The notes beneath the pieces were generated by a model. It was not told the DNA's origin. It did not search any database and saw nothing but the letters and a program-made list of their open reading frames with translations. A stretch of 64,000 nt of DNA from Evansella sp. AB-P1 (GTDB lineage: Bacteria > Bacillota > Bacilli > Bacillales > Salisediminibacteriaceae), in assembly GCF_029688925.1 (NCBI RefSeq), contig NZ_JARUKY010000006.1:1-64000 (forward strand). The letters are read 5' to 3'. A program made the translations under genes and the position numbers. Each line of letters begins with the position of its first letter. Positions within the stretch are counted from its first letter, which is position 1. Below, piece by piece: positions 51,397 through 61,214 of this stretch.

Positions 51397-52122
51397 TTAA
51401 TGGTCTTCACTCACTTTATGTGACATATAAACCATTGTTAGCATACAGAATATGAATGCTTGAAGGGAACCAATGAACAAACCGAATACTTGTAATGCAA
51501 CAAGCGGTAAGAACATTGCCACACCCCAGGCTGCAGCACTTGCACCTAGTCCAACTAACATAACCATGAGCACTTCTTTTGCAAATACGTTTGCATATAA
51601 ACGCATTCCAAGCGTGAGGGTGTTGGAAAAGTCCTCAATAATTTTAAATGGGAATAAGAATGGTACTGGACGGAAATAGTCCTTCCCGTATTCCTTTGGC
51701 CCTTTTAATTTTAGTCCATAATAATGGGTTAATATGATAATGAAAGCTGCTAATGAAATAGTTAGTACTGGATCTGCTGTTGGCGAGTGCCAATACACAT
51801 AGTGTTCTGTTTTTGTAGCTAACTCAAACGGTAACCCCGCCATGTTGGCTACAAATACGTATAAAATTAATGTTACACCTAGTACTACGAAATGCTTACC
51901 TTGCTTCCAATCCATATTTGTACTAATAATGTTTTTAATAAATTGGACTAAATACTCTAAGGCATTTTGCGCACCCGTAGGATACATTTTGATCTTCCTT
52001 GACATAAAGAAGAGGACCAAAAAGACAATGAGCATGACGACTGTTGTCATAAAGATTCCTGTAAGGTCTACCTTCAACCAAGGGTTATCAAAAAGTTCTA
52101 TTACTGGTTTTTTGTTATCCAA
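51397..52122 (-). CDS. atpB: ATP synthase a subunit (alkaliphile-type)
   Basis: This 241-residue stator channel subunit has the essential Arg174 in TLTLGMRLYANVFAKEVL. Eight residues on is Lys182, equivalent to Lys180 of alkaliphilic B. pseudofirmus, where neutralophiles have Gly. Forty residues after the Arg is Gly214, equivalent to Gly212 of the alkaliphile. Five hydrophobic helices are present. It sits 180 bases upstream of atpE. Confidence 0.95.
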   Translation of the reverse strand: MDNKKPVIELFDNPWLKVDLTGIFMTTVVMLIVFLVLFFMSRKIKMYPTGAQNALEYLVQFIKNIISTNMDWKQGKHFVVLGVTLILYVFVANMAGLPFELATKTEHYVYWHSPTADPVLTISLAAFIIILTHYYGLKLKGPKEYGKDYFRPVPFLFPFKIIEDFSNTLTLGMRLYANVFAKEVLMVMLVGLGASAAAWGVAMFLPLVALQVFGLFIGSLQAFIFCMLTMVYMSHKVSEDH

Positions 52123-52185
52123 ACGAGACTCACCTCTTTTCTATGATACTCTAGGTTTGTGCATATTTTAGAAAAATATGAACAC

Positions 52186-52566
52186 TTATTGATTTAGGCG
52201 CTTCATGTGGAACATAGGTTCTAATAGTATAATCACATAGGTTACTGTTAAGCCTATGAGAACACCTTCGATCTGTAGATATTCTGGAAAACGCATTGCG
52301 ACAGCCACTGCGGCTACTGCGGCGATAATTCGCGTTAATGTTCCGAAAATGAATAAACCAGGTTTTTTCATTCCGTCCATTGCTTCACCGATTCGTTTTA
52401 CTTGTAAATATGTATTGATTAAATTTAGTAAACTAAAGCTTGCTCCGAATGCGATTCCTAAAAATAAAGGAGAGTTCGGAAATAGTAAGGCTACTAGTAG
52501 GAAAAGTAATATAATTGAGACGGTAAAAATTGTGTACCTTTTCGCTACTGCACTGTAATCCATCAT
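52186..52566 (-). CDS. atpI: ATP synthase subunit I
   Basis: This 126-residue, four-helix membrane protein is an assembly factor for the c-ring or a cation carrier in related species. TIFTVSIILLFLLVALLFP opens it, and FGASFSLLNLINTYLQVKRI is typical. It overlaps atpZ by four bases. Confidence 0.88.
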   Translation of the reverse strand: MMDYSAVAKRYTIFTVSIILLFLLVALLFPNSPLFLGIAFGASFSLLNLINTYLQVKRIGEAMDGMKKPGLFIFGTLTRIIAAVAAVAVAMRFPEYLQIEGVLIGLTVTYVIILLEPMFHMKRLNQ

Positions 52567-52796
52567 GTCGATTCGTCTCCTAAAAATTTGCGGACTGCAA
52601 AATAAATTCCAACAATCGCAGAGCTAATCCCAAGTACAGCCCCTAGTGCAAGAAAAATTCCGTTTCCATCGTACTTTTCGTCAATCCATCTCCCGAGGAA
52701 CACCCCTGCTAAAATGGATCCTACTAAGTAAGAGCTTATTGTTGTCATTAACGCAATACCTTTTATCGTCTTGCGAAATTTAGTAGAATCTGACAT
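52563..52796 (-). CDS. atpZ: AtpZ, small membrane protein of the atp operon
   Basis: This 77-residue protein has two membrane segments with the AtpZ/AtpI-like core SYLVGSILAGVFLGRWIDEK. In B. pseudofirmus OF4, atpZ lies upstream of and overlaps atpI, as it does here (four bases), and was linked to Mg2+ acquisition. The ATG at 52796 is preferred over a GTG at 52805 that falls in the ribosome site. Confidence 0.85.
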   Translation of the reverse strand: MSDSTKFRKTIKGIALMTTISSYLVGSILAGVFLGRWIDEKYDGNGIFLALGAVLGISSAIVGIYFAVRKFLGDEST

Positions 52797-52872
52797 CAAC
52801 CTCACCCTTAGTATGACGCGAGTAATGTGTACTATGTAACGATATTATTCTACATGCGCAATATCCTATGTA

Positions 52873-52902
52873 ATCGTACCAATAGATTTTAACTTCTGTC
52901 AA
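52873..52902 (-). promoter_or_regulatory. sigma-A promoter of the atp operon
   Basis: On the minus strand TTGACA (52902-52897) and TACGAT (52878-52873) are separated by 18 bases. It lies about 75 bases before the atpZ start codon. No other credible promoter is seen upstream of the operon. Confidence 0.65.
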
Positions 52903-53642
52903 TTATATTCAAATGATACAAACGAAGAAAAAACAGTGATGTAACGATGTTAAGCGCTTTCTTGTTCACAAAAATTTGATATATAATTCACATAAAGGAC
53001 ACAATTCATATTATACATAAAAAATGGACTACTGTCCTACTATTTTATCAATAAAATAAAGTTTGAATTTTCTGTCTTTTTATTATTCCTATTTCCATTG
53101 TTAAATCAATGTAAAATTTGTGTGATGCCCCTTTATTCGATGTTTTTTTCTTTCGGATTTGGAAATGTTGTTCTGGACTATTTTCTATTTTATGGATGTT
53201 TTTGTCATAATATGTATTGGTTAGTGTAGTTTTTTGTAGAAGAGGGTTTAAGGGGATAAGGGGATTCTTGTATGCTTTTATTTTCACTGGGGGTTTTGGT
53301 TTTTGTATAGTGTGAGTGCAAGTGGGGGATTTTGCAGCATGGGGGATGGATATTTTCTTTCTAAGGTGTTCATACGTTACATGCAGAAGGGGAAATTTGC
53401 TTAATGGGTTTTTCCTTTTCTATATTGGTGATTTTAATCTGCTTCGTTTTGCCCTGGTTCATACTACCTCAGGCTCTGTTATGCTCTCGGTTTGAACCGG
53501 GGGTTTTGGTACCTGCTTCGATTGTACCCGGTTCGTTTTGCTATAGAGGATGAATATGTTCTTACTAAGGTTCATCGGTTACTGATGAATTAATTACGCC
53601 ACAGTTCAGCCGTAATATATACGTTAGAAATTACTTAACTAA
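52903..53642. other. intergenic region between protease and atp operon
   Basis: AT-rich with no gene. It contains a stray 89-bp-type unit at 53436-53542 and, directly after it, a fragment (GGTTCATCGGTTACTGATG) of the composite repeat family. Confidence 0.4.
53436..53542. repeat. single copy of the 89-bp-type repeat
   Basis: The end of one unit (TCTGCTTCGTTTTGCCCTGG) is followed by the linker, CTCTCGGTTTGAACCGGGGG, TTTTGGTACCTGCTTC, GTACCCGGTTCG. These are the same parts in the same order as in arrays A and B. Confidence 0.75.
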
Positions 53643-53677
53643 GATGGGGAGGGAATTTTATCATTCCCCTCCCCATC
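53643..53677 (-). terminator. hairpin after the protease gene
   Basis: GATGGGGAGGGA (53643) pairs with the CCCTCCCCATC end at 53677. It lies about 20 bases beyond the protease stop on the minus strand. The T-run is weak, so termination may be inefficient or assisted. Confidence 0.6.
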
Positions 53678-53695
53678 TCACAGGATTTTATTTTT

Positions 53696-55996
53696 TTAAT
53701 CCAACTGCTCCCAACCACCGATATAAATGTCTTTTACGATGGTATCTTCGTGTCCTTCTTTTTCAGCAAAGATAAGGGCTTTATAGATACCAGGTTCAAT
53801 TCCTTCGACACTTACATCCTGCTCAAACATACCACGATCAATTTCTGATTGAACATCTATATATTTAATAAATTGGAACGTGTCAGGGTCATACAAAGCA
53901 ATACCAAATTGATCAGCTCCACCTGGAAAGTAAACTTCATAATGGAATGTCTGTGGTTCTGTTTTTTGTTCAAAGTTAAAGGCCATTAATCTTGGATACT
54001 CTGGCTCCTCCACAAAAAACATATATGGAACTCGAACTGTTTCACTGCCACTTTTTACTTTAATGACGTCGTGATAAATTCCTTCTGTAAAAACAGATGG
54101 GAAAACGTCCATCGTAATAGGAACAGTCTTTTTTTCTCCGGGTGATAAGTAGAGAGAAAATGGTACCTTCCATTGAATGCCGTCTGGTACTTGAAATGGT
54201 GGCTCTACTGTATATCGCTTCCGTTCACCTGAGTTATTTTCTATCGTAATTTCTACTGTTTTTTCTAAACGACTGTCTGTCCTTAACCATTTCCCAAACG
54301 TAAGGGATCCCGGATAAACGAGTGTTTTTGCATTTAATGCATCCAACAACTGCAGTCGACCAGTTCCTTGAACGTGAGGTGGATATTCTTTGCCTTCACG
54401 ATCGACAATCGGTTTTGCAGTATTCATTAATGCAGCCTTGATCTGCTCTGGTGTCCAATCTGGATGCTTTTGTTTTATTAAAGCAGCAGCACCAGCCACG
54501 TGTGGAGCCGACATGCTTGTTCCATTTAAATCAAGATAGCCTCTCGGAATTGTACTATCAATGGCCACACCTGGTGCAACTAAGTCCGGCTTAATATCCC
54601 AAGTATGTGTCACGGGACCTCTAGAGCTAAATGGTGCAATGAAATCCTCTTCCTCTCGATAGATCGTTTGAATGAAAACGTCCTTTTTCTTGTTTAACTC
54701 CTCTTTAAATCGTTCGCCTACTTCCTTTGATACACTTACTACTGGAATATCTACTGGCTCCTCAAGCATACCTGCGAACTCTCCGTCTGAATGGTTATAA
54801 ACAATGACAGCTTCAGCTCCAGCTTTTTTTGCTATTTTTGCTTTATAGGTAAAACTAATTTGCCCCCGTTCAGCAAGGACGATTTTCCCTGCCACATTTT
54901 TATCCTCGTAATCCTCTTCCTTCCCTAAGTCTACAAATTCTAACGGATAGGACCGCTTAAATTCCCATTTTTGAGATCTCTGCATTGGAAGGATTGGAAC
55001 TTCATGATCATCGTTTGGACCTAATGTTAAATATGGTACTCTCATTGGTGGAGTGGATGCCCCTACAGAAATGGCCTTTGTTGAAGTTCCAGGGGAGCCC
55101 ACTGTCCACAAATTTGGCCCACTATTTCCATTAGAGGTAACGGCTACTACTCCCTTTTCCACTGCCTTATCTAGGGCCACACTCGTTGGCCAGTCAGGTC
55201 CGTTAACCGTGTTCCCTAAAGAAAGATTTAGGATATCCACTCCGTCCTCTACTGCTTTTTCAATAGCGGAAATGACTTGCTCTGTTGTTCCCATACCTGT
55301 TGGCCCAAGGGTTCGATATGCGTAGATTTCTGCATCTGGTGCGACGCCCTTTAATTTTCCGTTCGCAGCAATTATTCCTGCCACGTGTGTTCCATGAATA
55401 GTGGGCATCCCTTGCTCTTGTTTCGTTTCCATTGGATCATCATCTTCATCTATAACATCGTAACCGCCATAATAGCTGTCCTTTAAATCTGGATGCTCGT
55501 AATCCATTCCAGTATCTATAACTGCTACTTTTACCCCTTTTCCTGTTAAGTTTTCCCCTTCTTCATCAAGCATTTGGCGGATTTCATCTCCACCAATAAA
55601 CGGTACACTCTCATCTAATGAAGGTTCATAATAAGCTACTTCATCAATGCGATTAATACATTCTAGGCTTTTAAGTCTTTCGACATCCTTCCGAAGAAGT
55701 TCCACAGAAAACCCATTATAAAGGGTTGTAAATGTTTTTCTTACTGTCATTGACGGTATTTCCGATTGCACTCTTTCAATGGCTTCTAATGCACTATGGT
55801 TTTCCTTCGTTTCTATAATAAAAATAGCCGACTCATTTTCTCTATCTGGTAAGTCTGGTCGGTTTGGATAAAATACGGTGTCTGTTGATTGTGTATCTAA
55901 GAGTGGTTCAGCCGACCCCATTTGATGGATGGGTGAAACGGCTATCGTCATCGTTAGAAAAACAAATAAGATTGTTTTCCAAGTTGTTTTGGTCAT
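53696..55996 (-). CDS. secreted S8 subtilisin-like serine protease, Vpr-like
   Basis: This 766-residue exported protease has a signal peptide (TILFVFLTMTIAVSPIHQMG), an inhibitor I9-type propeptide (about 55-125) and a peptidase S8 domain with the triad Asp161 (VAVIDTGMDYEHPDL), His201 (HGTHVAGI) and Ser494 (LNGTSMSAPHVAGAAAL). A PA domain is inserted at about 340-450 (VAGKIVLAERG, AGAEAVIVYNH). The C-terminal 200 residues are beta-rich. This layout is that of B. subtilis Vpr, an extracellular protease. The gene is not found between atp and upp in B. subtilis, so it is an insertion in the conserved order. It is monocistronic. Confidence 0.92.
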   Translation of the reverse strand: MTKTTWKTILFVFLTMTIAVSPIHQMGSAEPLLDTQSTDTVFYPNRPDLPDRENESAIFIIETKENHSALEAIERVQSEIPSMTVRKTFTTLYNGFSVELLRKDVERLKSLECINRIDEVAYYEPSLDESVPFIGGDEIRQMLDEEGENLTGKGVKVAVIDTGMDYEHPDLKDSYYGGYDVIDEDDDPMETKQEQGMPTIHGTHVAGIIAANGKLKGVAPDAEIYAYRTLGPTGMGTTEQVISAIEKAVEDGVDILNLSLGNTVNGPDWPTSVALDKAVEKGVVAVTSNGNSGPNLWTVGSPGTSTKAISVGASTPPMRVPYLTLGPNDDHEVPILPMQRSQKWEFKRSYPLEFVDLGKEEDYEDKNVAGKIVLAERGQISFTYKAKIAKKAGAEAVIVYNHSDGEFAGMLEEPVDIPVVSVSKEVGERFKEELNKKKDVFIQTIYREEEDFIAPFSSRGPVTHTWDIKPDLVAPGVAIDSTIPRGYLDLNGTSMSAPHVAGAAALIKQKHPDWTPEQIKAALMNTAKPIVDREGKEYPPHVQGTGRLQLLDALNAKTLVYPGSLTFGKWLRTDSRLEKTVEITIENNSGERKRYTVEPPFQVPDGIQWKVPFSLYLSPGEKKTVPITMDVFPSVFTEGIYHDVIKVKSGSETVRVPYMFFVEEPEYPRLMAFNFEQKTEPQTFHYEVYFPGGADQFGIALYDPDTFQFIKYIDVQSEIDRGMFEQDVSVEGIEPGIYKALIFAEKEGHEDTIVKDIYIGGWEQLD

Positions 55997-56348
55997 CTTT
56001 ACCCATCACCTCTATTTAGTAGTGAACGAACGGATTCTAATTTTATTTTTCTCGATTTTGCTGCCTTCCGTTCGTCTAGAACGCTTCAAATCAACACTAT
56101 TCTTTAACTCAGTCTTTAATTATGGGAAAATAACACGTTTTAGGGTTCACATGATTCCCGTACTTTAGGAATTGTTTATAGTTAGGATTCGGAATTAGAC
56201 CTTTAGGTTACGATGTGCAATTCCACTACATACTTTCGAGTTGTTACATTTAGTTTTCACTTATCATTCCATGATTCAAGTAATTTCATGCAATGATGGG
56301 GGAAATTGATGAGGTTTCACAAAAATGCGGTGGCTCTCGCTTTATCAA
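55997..56348. other. intergenic region between upp and the protease gene
   Basis: About 350 bases without gene or repeat. It must contain the protease promoter, which I could not pin down. Confidence 0.4.
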
Positions 56349-56396
56349 GTAAAAAAGACCAAATCACTTCTGTTATTCGAAGTAATTTAGTCTTTA
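56349..56396 (-). terminator. intrinsic terminator after upp
   Basis: On the minus strand AAGACTAAATTACTTC and GAAGTGATTTGGTCTT form a long stem with one or two mismatches, followed by TTTTTTACTTG. It lies about 12 bases after the upp stop. Confidence 0.85.
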
Positions 56397-56408
56397 TTAA
56401 CTAATTAA

Positions 56409-57038
56409 TTATTTTGTTCCGAAAAGGCGATCTCCTGCATCTCCTAAGCCAGGGACGATGTAGCCTTTTTCATTTAATTTTTCATCCATTGCTGCAAGGA
56501 AAATATCCACCTCTGGATGTGCTTTTTCTACTGCAGCTACTCCCTCAGGTGCCGCTACGAGACACATTAACTTAATGTTTTTTGCACCACGTTTTTTTAT
56601 TGAATTAATTGCTTCCACAGCAGATCCTCCAGTGGCAAGCATCGGGTCAATGACAATAAGCTCTCTTTCTTCAATGTCCTTTGGAAGCTTTACGTAATAC
56701 TCTACCGGCTCTAATGTTTCAGGATCACGATAGAGACCAACGTGTCCAACCTTTGCAGCTGGAATTAAATTTAAAATGCCATCTACCATACCTAAACCAG
56801 CTCTTAAAATAGGAACTAAGCCTAATTTTTTCCCAGCTAATAGCTTGCTTTTCGCCATTCCTACTGGGGTTTCTACTTCTACTTCCTGCAAAGGAAGATC
56901 TCTCGTAATTTCAAAGGCCATTAAACCTGCTACCTCATCAACTAATTCACGAAATTCCTTTGTACCTGTTTTTTTATCACGTATGTACGTTAACTTATGT
57001 TGAATAAGGGGATGGTCGAACACATATACTCTACTCAT
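56409..57038 (-). CDS. upp: uracil phosphoribosyltransferase
   Basis: Upp salvages uracil to UMP using phosphoribosyl pyrophosphate. The 209-residue protein has the PRPP-binding motif [20 protein letters not shown] and the uracil-binding C-terminus [18 protein letters not shown]. It lies between glyA and the atp operon as in B. subtilis. Confidence 0.96.
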   Translation of the reverse strand: MSRVYVFDHPLIQHKLTYIRDKKTGTKEFRELVDEVAGLMAFEITRDLPLQEVEVETPVGMAKSKLLAGKKLGLVPILRAGLGMVDGILNLIPAAKVGHVGLYRDPETLEPVEYYVKLPKDIEERELIVIDPMLATGGSAVEAINSIKKRGAKNIKLMCLVAAPEGVAAVEKAHPEVDIFLAAMDEKLNEKGYIVPGLGDAGDRLFGTK

Positions 57039-57627
57039 TTTTCGCGCTCCTTTTTACATTTATTGTACTTTGGTAACCCTAGAAAAACATTGTCTTTCCT
57101 AATTAAACACTAAAAGTGAAGAAAAACTTAGTGGTATGTCCTTTTTCACTATCATAGTACACATTTAATTAGCATAGATGTCTTTGTTATTTTTTGTAAT
57201 TAATCGAATGGGCAGGGTAAGTGAATGGAAAAGCATTAAAAGCTTCTATTTAGATGAACATTCAATATTTCTCACTGCTTGTCCTTCTGTATAGTTATCT
57301 ATATTCTCTTCTTTAAAGGCTTCATCCATGCCCTTTGAAAATTCTACATAAAAAGGAGTAATGATTCAAGCCATAATATATAAAGAATTGACGATAAGGT
57401 GACACATTTTTTTGCTTTCATTATGAAGGTGGGACGTAATTCAAGCTTTCAGTGAAACTCTTTTCAAACACATACATATAGTTTTCACAAAAAATTTGTT
57501 AATATCAAGGGAATGATAAACTTAATGCTTATTTTTTATCTGAACCTTCTTTTAGCTCAGAAGTATTGGTCATAGGTAAGTTCCATTCATTAAAAGGGGA
57601 CAATACGGACAGTAAAGGACGAAGGAC
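57039..57627. other. intergenic region between upp and a small plus-strand gene
   Basis: About 590 bases, AT-rich, with no recognisable gene. It should contain the divergent promoters of upp and the small membrane-protein gene; I see no clear -35/-10 pair. Confidence 0.4.
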
Positions 57628-57909
57628 ATGAACTCTTTATTATTTTTTCCCATTTATATCTTTCCGATTATTGGAGTAGCAACGTATGGTTATTTATCAG
57701 CCGCTAACAAAGAGGAAGAAATGCTCATTTTAAAGATGATAGGGTATTTTTTATTAGGATCATTTATTTATTGGTATGGATTTATTCCAATCCCTATTGG
57801 CTTACTGATTGCTTTTTTGTTAAAACCTAAGAATAACGGAAAAACAAAGAGGAATATAGTATATATTGGAACAGCTGTTGCTGTCATCAGTCATCTTTTT
57901 GTATTTTAA
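57628..57909 (+). CDS. small membrane protein followed by GCGCC array
   Basis: This 93-residue protein has three hydrophobic segments: LLFFPIYIFPIIGVATYGYL, MIGYFLLGSFIYWYGFIPIP(IGLLIAFLL) and NIVYIGTAVAVISHLFVF. A GAAGGA element precedes the ATG. I do not recognise the family. It stands alone on the plus strand between upp and glyA, and its stop is about 70 bases before the 21-bp repeat array. Confidence 0.55.
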   Translation: MNSLLFFPIYIFPIIGVATYGYLSAANKEEEMLILKMIGYFLLGSFIYWYGFIPIPIGLLIAFLLKPKNNGKTKRNIVYIGTAVAVISHLFVF

Positions 57910-57982
57910 ATTGAATCAAGTAGGTGCTTTAATAAATATTTTTGGTAAATTACAGCTTATTGTGCTGGTTCCTGCCTTAATT

Positions 57983-58365
57983 GCGCCGTTTTACACCTTT
58001 ATTGCGCCTCTTCCTGACTTCATTGCGCCGTTTCACATCTTTTTTGCGCCTCTTCCTGCCTTAATTGCGCCGTTTTACACCTTTATTGCGCCTCTTCTCG
58101 ACTTAATTGCGCCGTTTTACACCTTTATTGCGCCTCTTCTCGACTTAATCGCGCCGTTTTACACCTTTATTGCGCCACTTCTCGACTTAATCGCGCCGAT
58201 TCACAACTTTATTGCGCCTCTTCTCGACTTAATCGCGCCGATTCACAACTTTATTGCGCCACTTCTCGACTTAATCGCGCCGTTTCACATCTTTTTCGCG
58301 CCACTTCCGCACTTAATCGCGCCGATTCACAACTTTATTGCGCCACTTCTCGACTTAATCGCGCC
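57983..58365. repeat. 21-bp phased GCGCC array (19 boxes)
   Basis: GCGCC begins at 57983, 58004, 58025, 58046 and so on to 58361, every 21 bases without exception: 19 boxes. Two 21-base half-units alternate, (A/T)TTGCGCCTCTTC-type and AATCGCGCCGTTTTACAC-type, giving a 42-bp higher period. Because 21 is a multiple of three, one frame stays open across the array (IAPFYT/IAPLLD repeats), but it overlaps the upstream gene and lacks any ribosome site. Confidence 0.9.
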
Positions 58366-58435
58366 ATGTCTACAATTCCGACACATTTGACCTAATTGAA
58401 AGCATATAACTCCATTATGAAAAAACAATCTTCAT

Positions 58436-58484
58436 AAAAAGCAAAAAGCAGGTCTAACCAAAACAAATGGTCAGGCCTACTTTT
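58436..58484 (-). terminator. intrinsic terminator after glyA
   Basis: On the minus strand AGTAGGCCTGACC and GGTTAGACCTGCT form a stem (58482-58448) followed by TTTTGCTTTTT. It lies about 15 bases after the glyA stop. Confidence 0.82.
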
Positions 58485-58496
58485 ATGATCAGAACA

Positions 58497-59777
58497 TTAC
58501 ACTAAATCTGCATAAAGTGGGAAGCGGGATGTTAATTCTTCCACATCTTTTCTTGCTTGTGCTTTTACTTCCTCGTTTTCTGGTGCTTTTAGAACGGAAG
58601 CGATAATTTGGCCAGTTTTAGCCATTGCTTCTTCATCAAAACCACGTGATGTAGCAGCTGCTGTACCGATTCGAAGTCCACTTGTTACGAACGGGCTTTC
58701 AGGATCGAAAGGAATGGTATTTTTGTTTGTAGTAATAGCTACTTCATCAAGAGCTTCTTCTGCAATTTTTCCAGTGATTCCTAAGTTACGTAGGTCTAGT
58801 AATACGAGATGATTATCTGTACCACCTGAAACAAGATCGATTCCTTCTTCTGTCAATGCTTTCGCTAGTGAAACAGCATTATCTTTTACTTGTTGTGCAT
58901 ATGTTTTGAAGTCTTCTCCTAAAGCTTCACCTAATGCAACAGCCTTTGCAGCGATTACGTGCATAAGTGGTCCACCTTGAAGGCCTGGGAAGATCGCTTT
59001 ATCAATCTTTTTACCAAATTCTTCTTTACATAAAATCATTCCACCACGAGGGCCACGTAATGTTTTATGTGTTGTAGTTGTTACAAAATCAGCATATGGC
59101 ACAGGGTTTGGATGTAATCCAGTAGCAACAAGACCTGCGATGTGAGCCATATCTACCATAAAATATGCTCCTACTTCGTCAGCAATTTCACGGAACTTAG
59201 AAAAATCGATTTCTCTCGGGTATGCACTGGCACCTGCAACGATTAGCTTTGGCTTATGCTCTACTGCCTTTGCACGAACGTCTTCATAATTAATGTAACC
59301 TGTTTTTTCGTCAACACCGTAGTCAACAAAGTTGTATTGCTTTCCACTAAAGTTTACTGGGCTACCGTGAGTGAGGTGTCCACCATGGGAAAGGTTCATT
59401 CCTAAAACATTATCGCCATGCTCAAGGATTGTAAAATAAACTCCCATGTTTGCTTGAGCGCCAGAATGAGGTTGTACATTTACATACTCAGCACCAAAAA
59501 GTTCTTTTGCACGATCTCTAGCAATATCTTCAACGACATCTACGTGTTCACAACCACCATAGTATCGTTTGTTTGGATAGCCTTCTGCATATTTGTTTGT
59601 TAACACAGATCCCTGCGCTTCCATTACTGCTCTTGATACAAAGTTTTCTGAAGCGATTAATTCAATGTTTGTTTGTTGACGCTTAAGTTCTGCCTCCATT
59701 GCTTTAAAAACATCAACGTCTTGCTTTTGAACTTGTCCTAGTAATTGCCCATTTGTTGTTGTCACCTGTTCATTCAC
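58497..59777 (-). CDS. glyA: serine hydroxymethyltransferase
   Basis: GlyA interconverts serine and glycine with tetrahydrofolate and pyridoxal phosphate, supplying one-carbon units. The 426-residue protein has the PLP-lysine motif [15 protein letters not shown], the [16 protein letters not shown] substrate loop and the [11 protein letters not shown] strand. The first 17 residues form a Gln/Thr-rich extension relative to the usual start. A terminator follows. Confidence 0.96.
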   Translation of the reverse strand: MNEQVTTTNGQLLGQVQKQDVDVFKAMEAELKRQQTNIELIASENFVSRAVMEAQGSVLTNKYAEGYPNKRYYGGCEHVDVVEDIARDRAKELFGAEYVNVQPHSGAQANMGVYFTILEHGDNVLGMNLSHGGHLTHGSPVNFSGKQYNFVDYGVDEKTGYINYEDVRAKAVEHKPKLIVAGASAYPREIDFSKFREIADEVGAYFMVDMAHIAGLVATGLHPNPVPYADFVTTTTHKTLRGPRGGMILCKEEFGKKIDKAIFPGLQGGPLMHVIAAKAVALGEALGEDFKTYAQQVKDNAVSLAKALTEEGIDLVSGGTDNHLVLLDLRNLGITGKIAEEALDEVAITTNKNTIPFDPESPFVTSGLRIGTAAATSRGFDEEAMAKTGQIIASVLKAPENEEVKAQARKDVEELTSRFPLYADLV

Positions 59778-59864
59778 TCCTTATAATTACCTCACCTATT
59801 CATTTATAGGATCGGATTTTCTTCATTGTTCTATCTTCCCTCAAAATAACTAATTTTTCAATCA

Positions 59865-60434
59865 TTAATGACAATTTTGTTCATTTTGTGACGTTTGATA
59901 CACTGCTCTTTCCCCACCTATTAGTTTTGGTCGCGTTATGGCCATTGATAAGTGGGCCTCACCTATACTTTTCACCTTACTTCGGATTGGGACTGCTACT
60001 TTTTTTAAATGCATACCAATTAGTGTATCTCCAATATCAATACCAGCATCCGCTTGAATTTCTTCTACGACGACAGGGGAAGTTAGTTTTTCATATGCTA
60101 AAGCTGCCATTGATCCACCTGCACCTGGAATTGGAATAGCAGATACAACGTCAATACGGTGAGTTTGACTCCATTCTTTTTCCACTACAATAGCTCGGTT
60201 TAAATGCTCACAGCATTGGAACGCTAACGAAACGTTTGTCTTCTGTTGAAATTCACGAAGGACCTTCCAGATCGATTCTGCCACTTCCTTTGAACCTGCA
60301 CTACCTATATGTTCTCCTATCACTTCACTTGTACTCGTTCCCACAATAAGAAGCTTTCCTTTTTCTAGCTTTGCTGCTTTTTGTAAATCGTCGAGTGCTT
60401 CATGCAGTGCTTTTTCCATGTCTTGAAAATTCAA
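59865..60434 (-). CDS. ywlG: TIGR01440 / DUF436 family protein YwlG
   Basis: This 189-residue protein is a YwlG homologue, conserved between rpiB and glyA in bacilli. Motifs are LLIVGTSTSEVIGEHIGSAG, FQCCEHLNRA and DIGDTLIGMHLKKVAVPIR. The biochemical function is unknown, although it resembles an aminoglycoside 3-N-acetyltransferase-like fold by annotation. Confidence 0.9.
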   Translation of the reverse strand: MNFQDMEKALHEALDDLQKAAKLEKGKLLIVGTSTSEVIGEHIGSAGSKEVAESIWKVLREFQQKTNVSLAFQCCEHLNRAIVVEKEWSQTHRIDVVSAIPIPGAGGSMAALAYEKLTSPVVVEEIQADAGIDIGDTLIGMHLKKVAVPIRSKVKSIGEAHLSMAITRPKLIGGERAVYQTSQNEQNCH

Positions 60435-60544
60435 CTGGAGTCCTCCCCGTTGTTTGTCATCAATTAATTAGGCTACCGTGAAAATAGCTGATCCTAATAT
60501 AGAGAATTTCTATTCATTCGTTACATCCCACTTCGCTTTCCTTT

Positions 60545-60577
60545 AAAAAAGGAAGGATGGAGCTAAAAAGCTCATCC
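60545..60577 (-). terminator. intrinsic terminator overlapping the rpiB stop
   Basis: On the minus strand GGATGAGCT and AGCTCCATCC form the stem, followed by TTCCTTTTTT. The left arm includes the rpiB stop codon, so ribosomes finishing rpiB may cover it. Confidence 0.75.
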
Positions 60578-61024
60578 TCCTGTAACTCTTGTTTCATATT
60601 CACTAATTTTACTGATTCGTCTTCCGTGACGTCCACCTTCAAAATCTGTAGATAGCCATACACGGGCAATTTCTGTTGCAAGTCCCGGACCAATTACTCT
60701 TGCTCCCATAGCTAAAACATTAGTGTCATTATGTTCTCTTGTTGCTTTTGCCGAAAATAAGTCATGTACGAGTGCGCAACGAACTCCTTTTACTTTGTTC
60801 GCTGCAATAGACATGCCTATTCCTGTCCCACAAATTAATATACCTCGGTCTACTTCACCATTAGCAACCATTTCAGCAACAGGTAAGCCATAATCACTGT
60901 AATCTACTGAGTCATCACAGTCACAGCCTACATCTTTATAATCAATATTCAATTCCTTCAAAAGTGAAATGATTTCTTCTTTTAAATGGAATCCTCCATG
61001 ATCTGATCCAATCGCTACTTTCAT
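60572..61024 (-). CDS. rpiB: ribose-5-phosphate isomerase B
   Basis: RpiB interconverts ribose 5-phosphate and ribulose 5-phosphate. The 150-residue RpiB/LacAB protein begins KVAIGSDHGGFHLKEEI and has the catalytic Cys in GILICGTGIGMSIAANK. AGGAGGAAT precedes the ATG at 61024; an upstream extension to 61060 is not supported. B. subtilis equivalent: ywlF. Confidence 0.94.
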   Translation of the reverse strand: MKVAIGSDHGGFHLKEEIISLLKELNIDYKDVGCDCDDSVDYSDYGLPVAEMVANGEVDRGILICGTGIGMSIAANKVKGVRCALVHDLFSAKATREHNDTNVLAMGARVIGPGLATEIARVWLSTDFEGGRHGRRISKISEYETRVTGG

Positions 61025-61214
61025 TTCTTTATTCCTCCTAAAAATCTGCTTATTACCCACTATCTTTCTAAAACTTACACTTTAACCCCTTACAATGTGA
61101 GGTTATTTCATTATACATGCTGATTCAAAACTTTTGTTATACTTTACCATTCCTTATTTTTAACTATGTAATCCATTTTCTTTCATAGCTTATTCTATAA
61201 TTTTATTTAATTAC

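Noticed and set aside
57866-58390. A 174-codon open frame across the GCGCC array with IAPFYT/IAPLLD repeats
   Set aside because: It starts inside the preceding gene in another frame, has no ribosome site, and stays open only because the 21-bp period is divisible by three.
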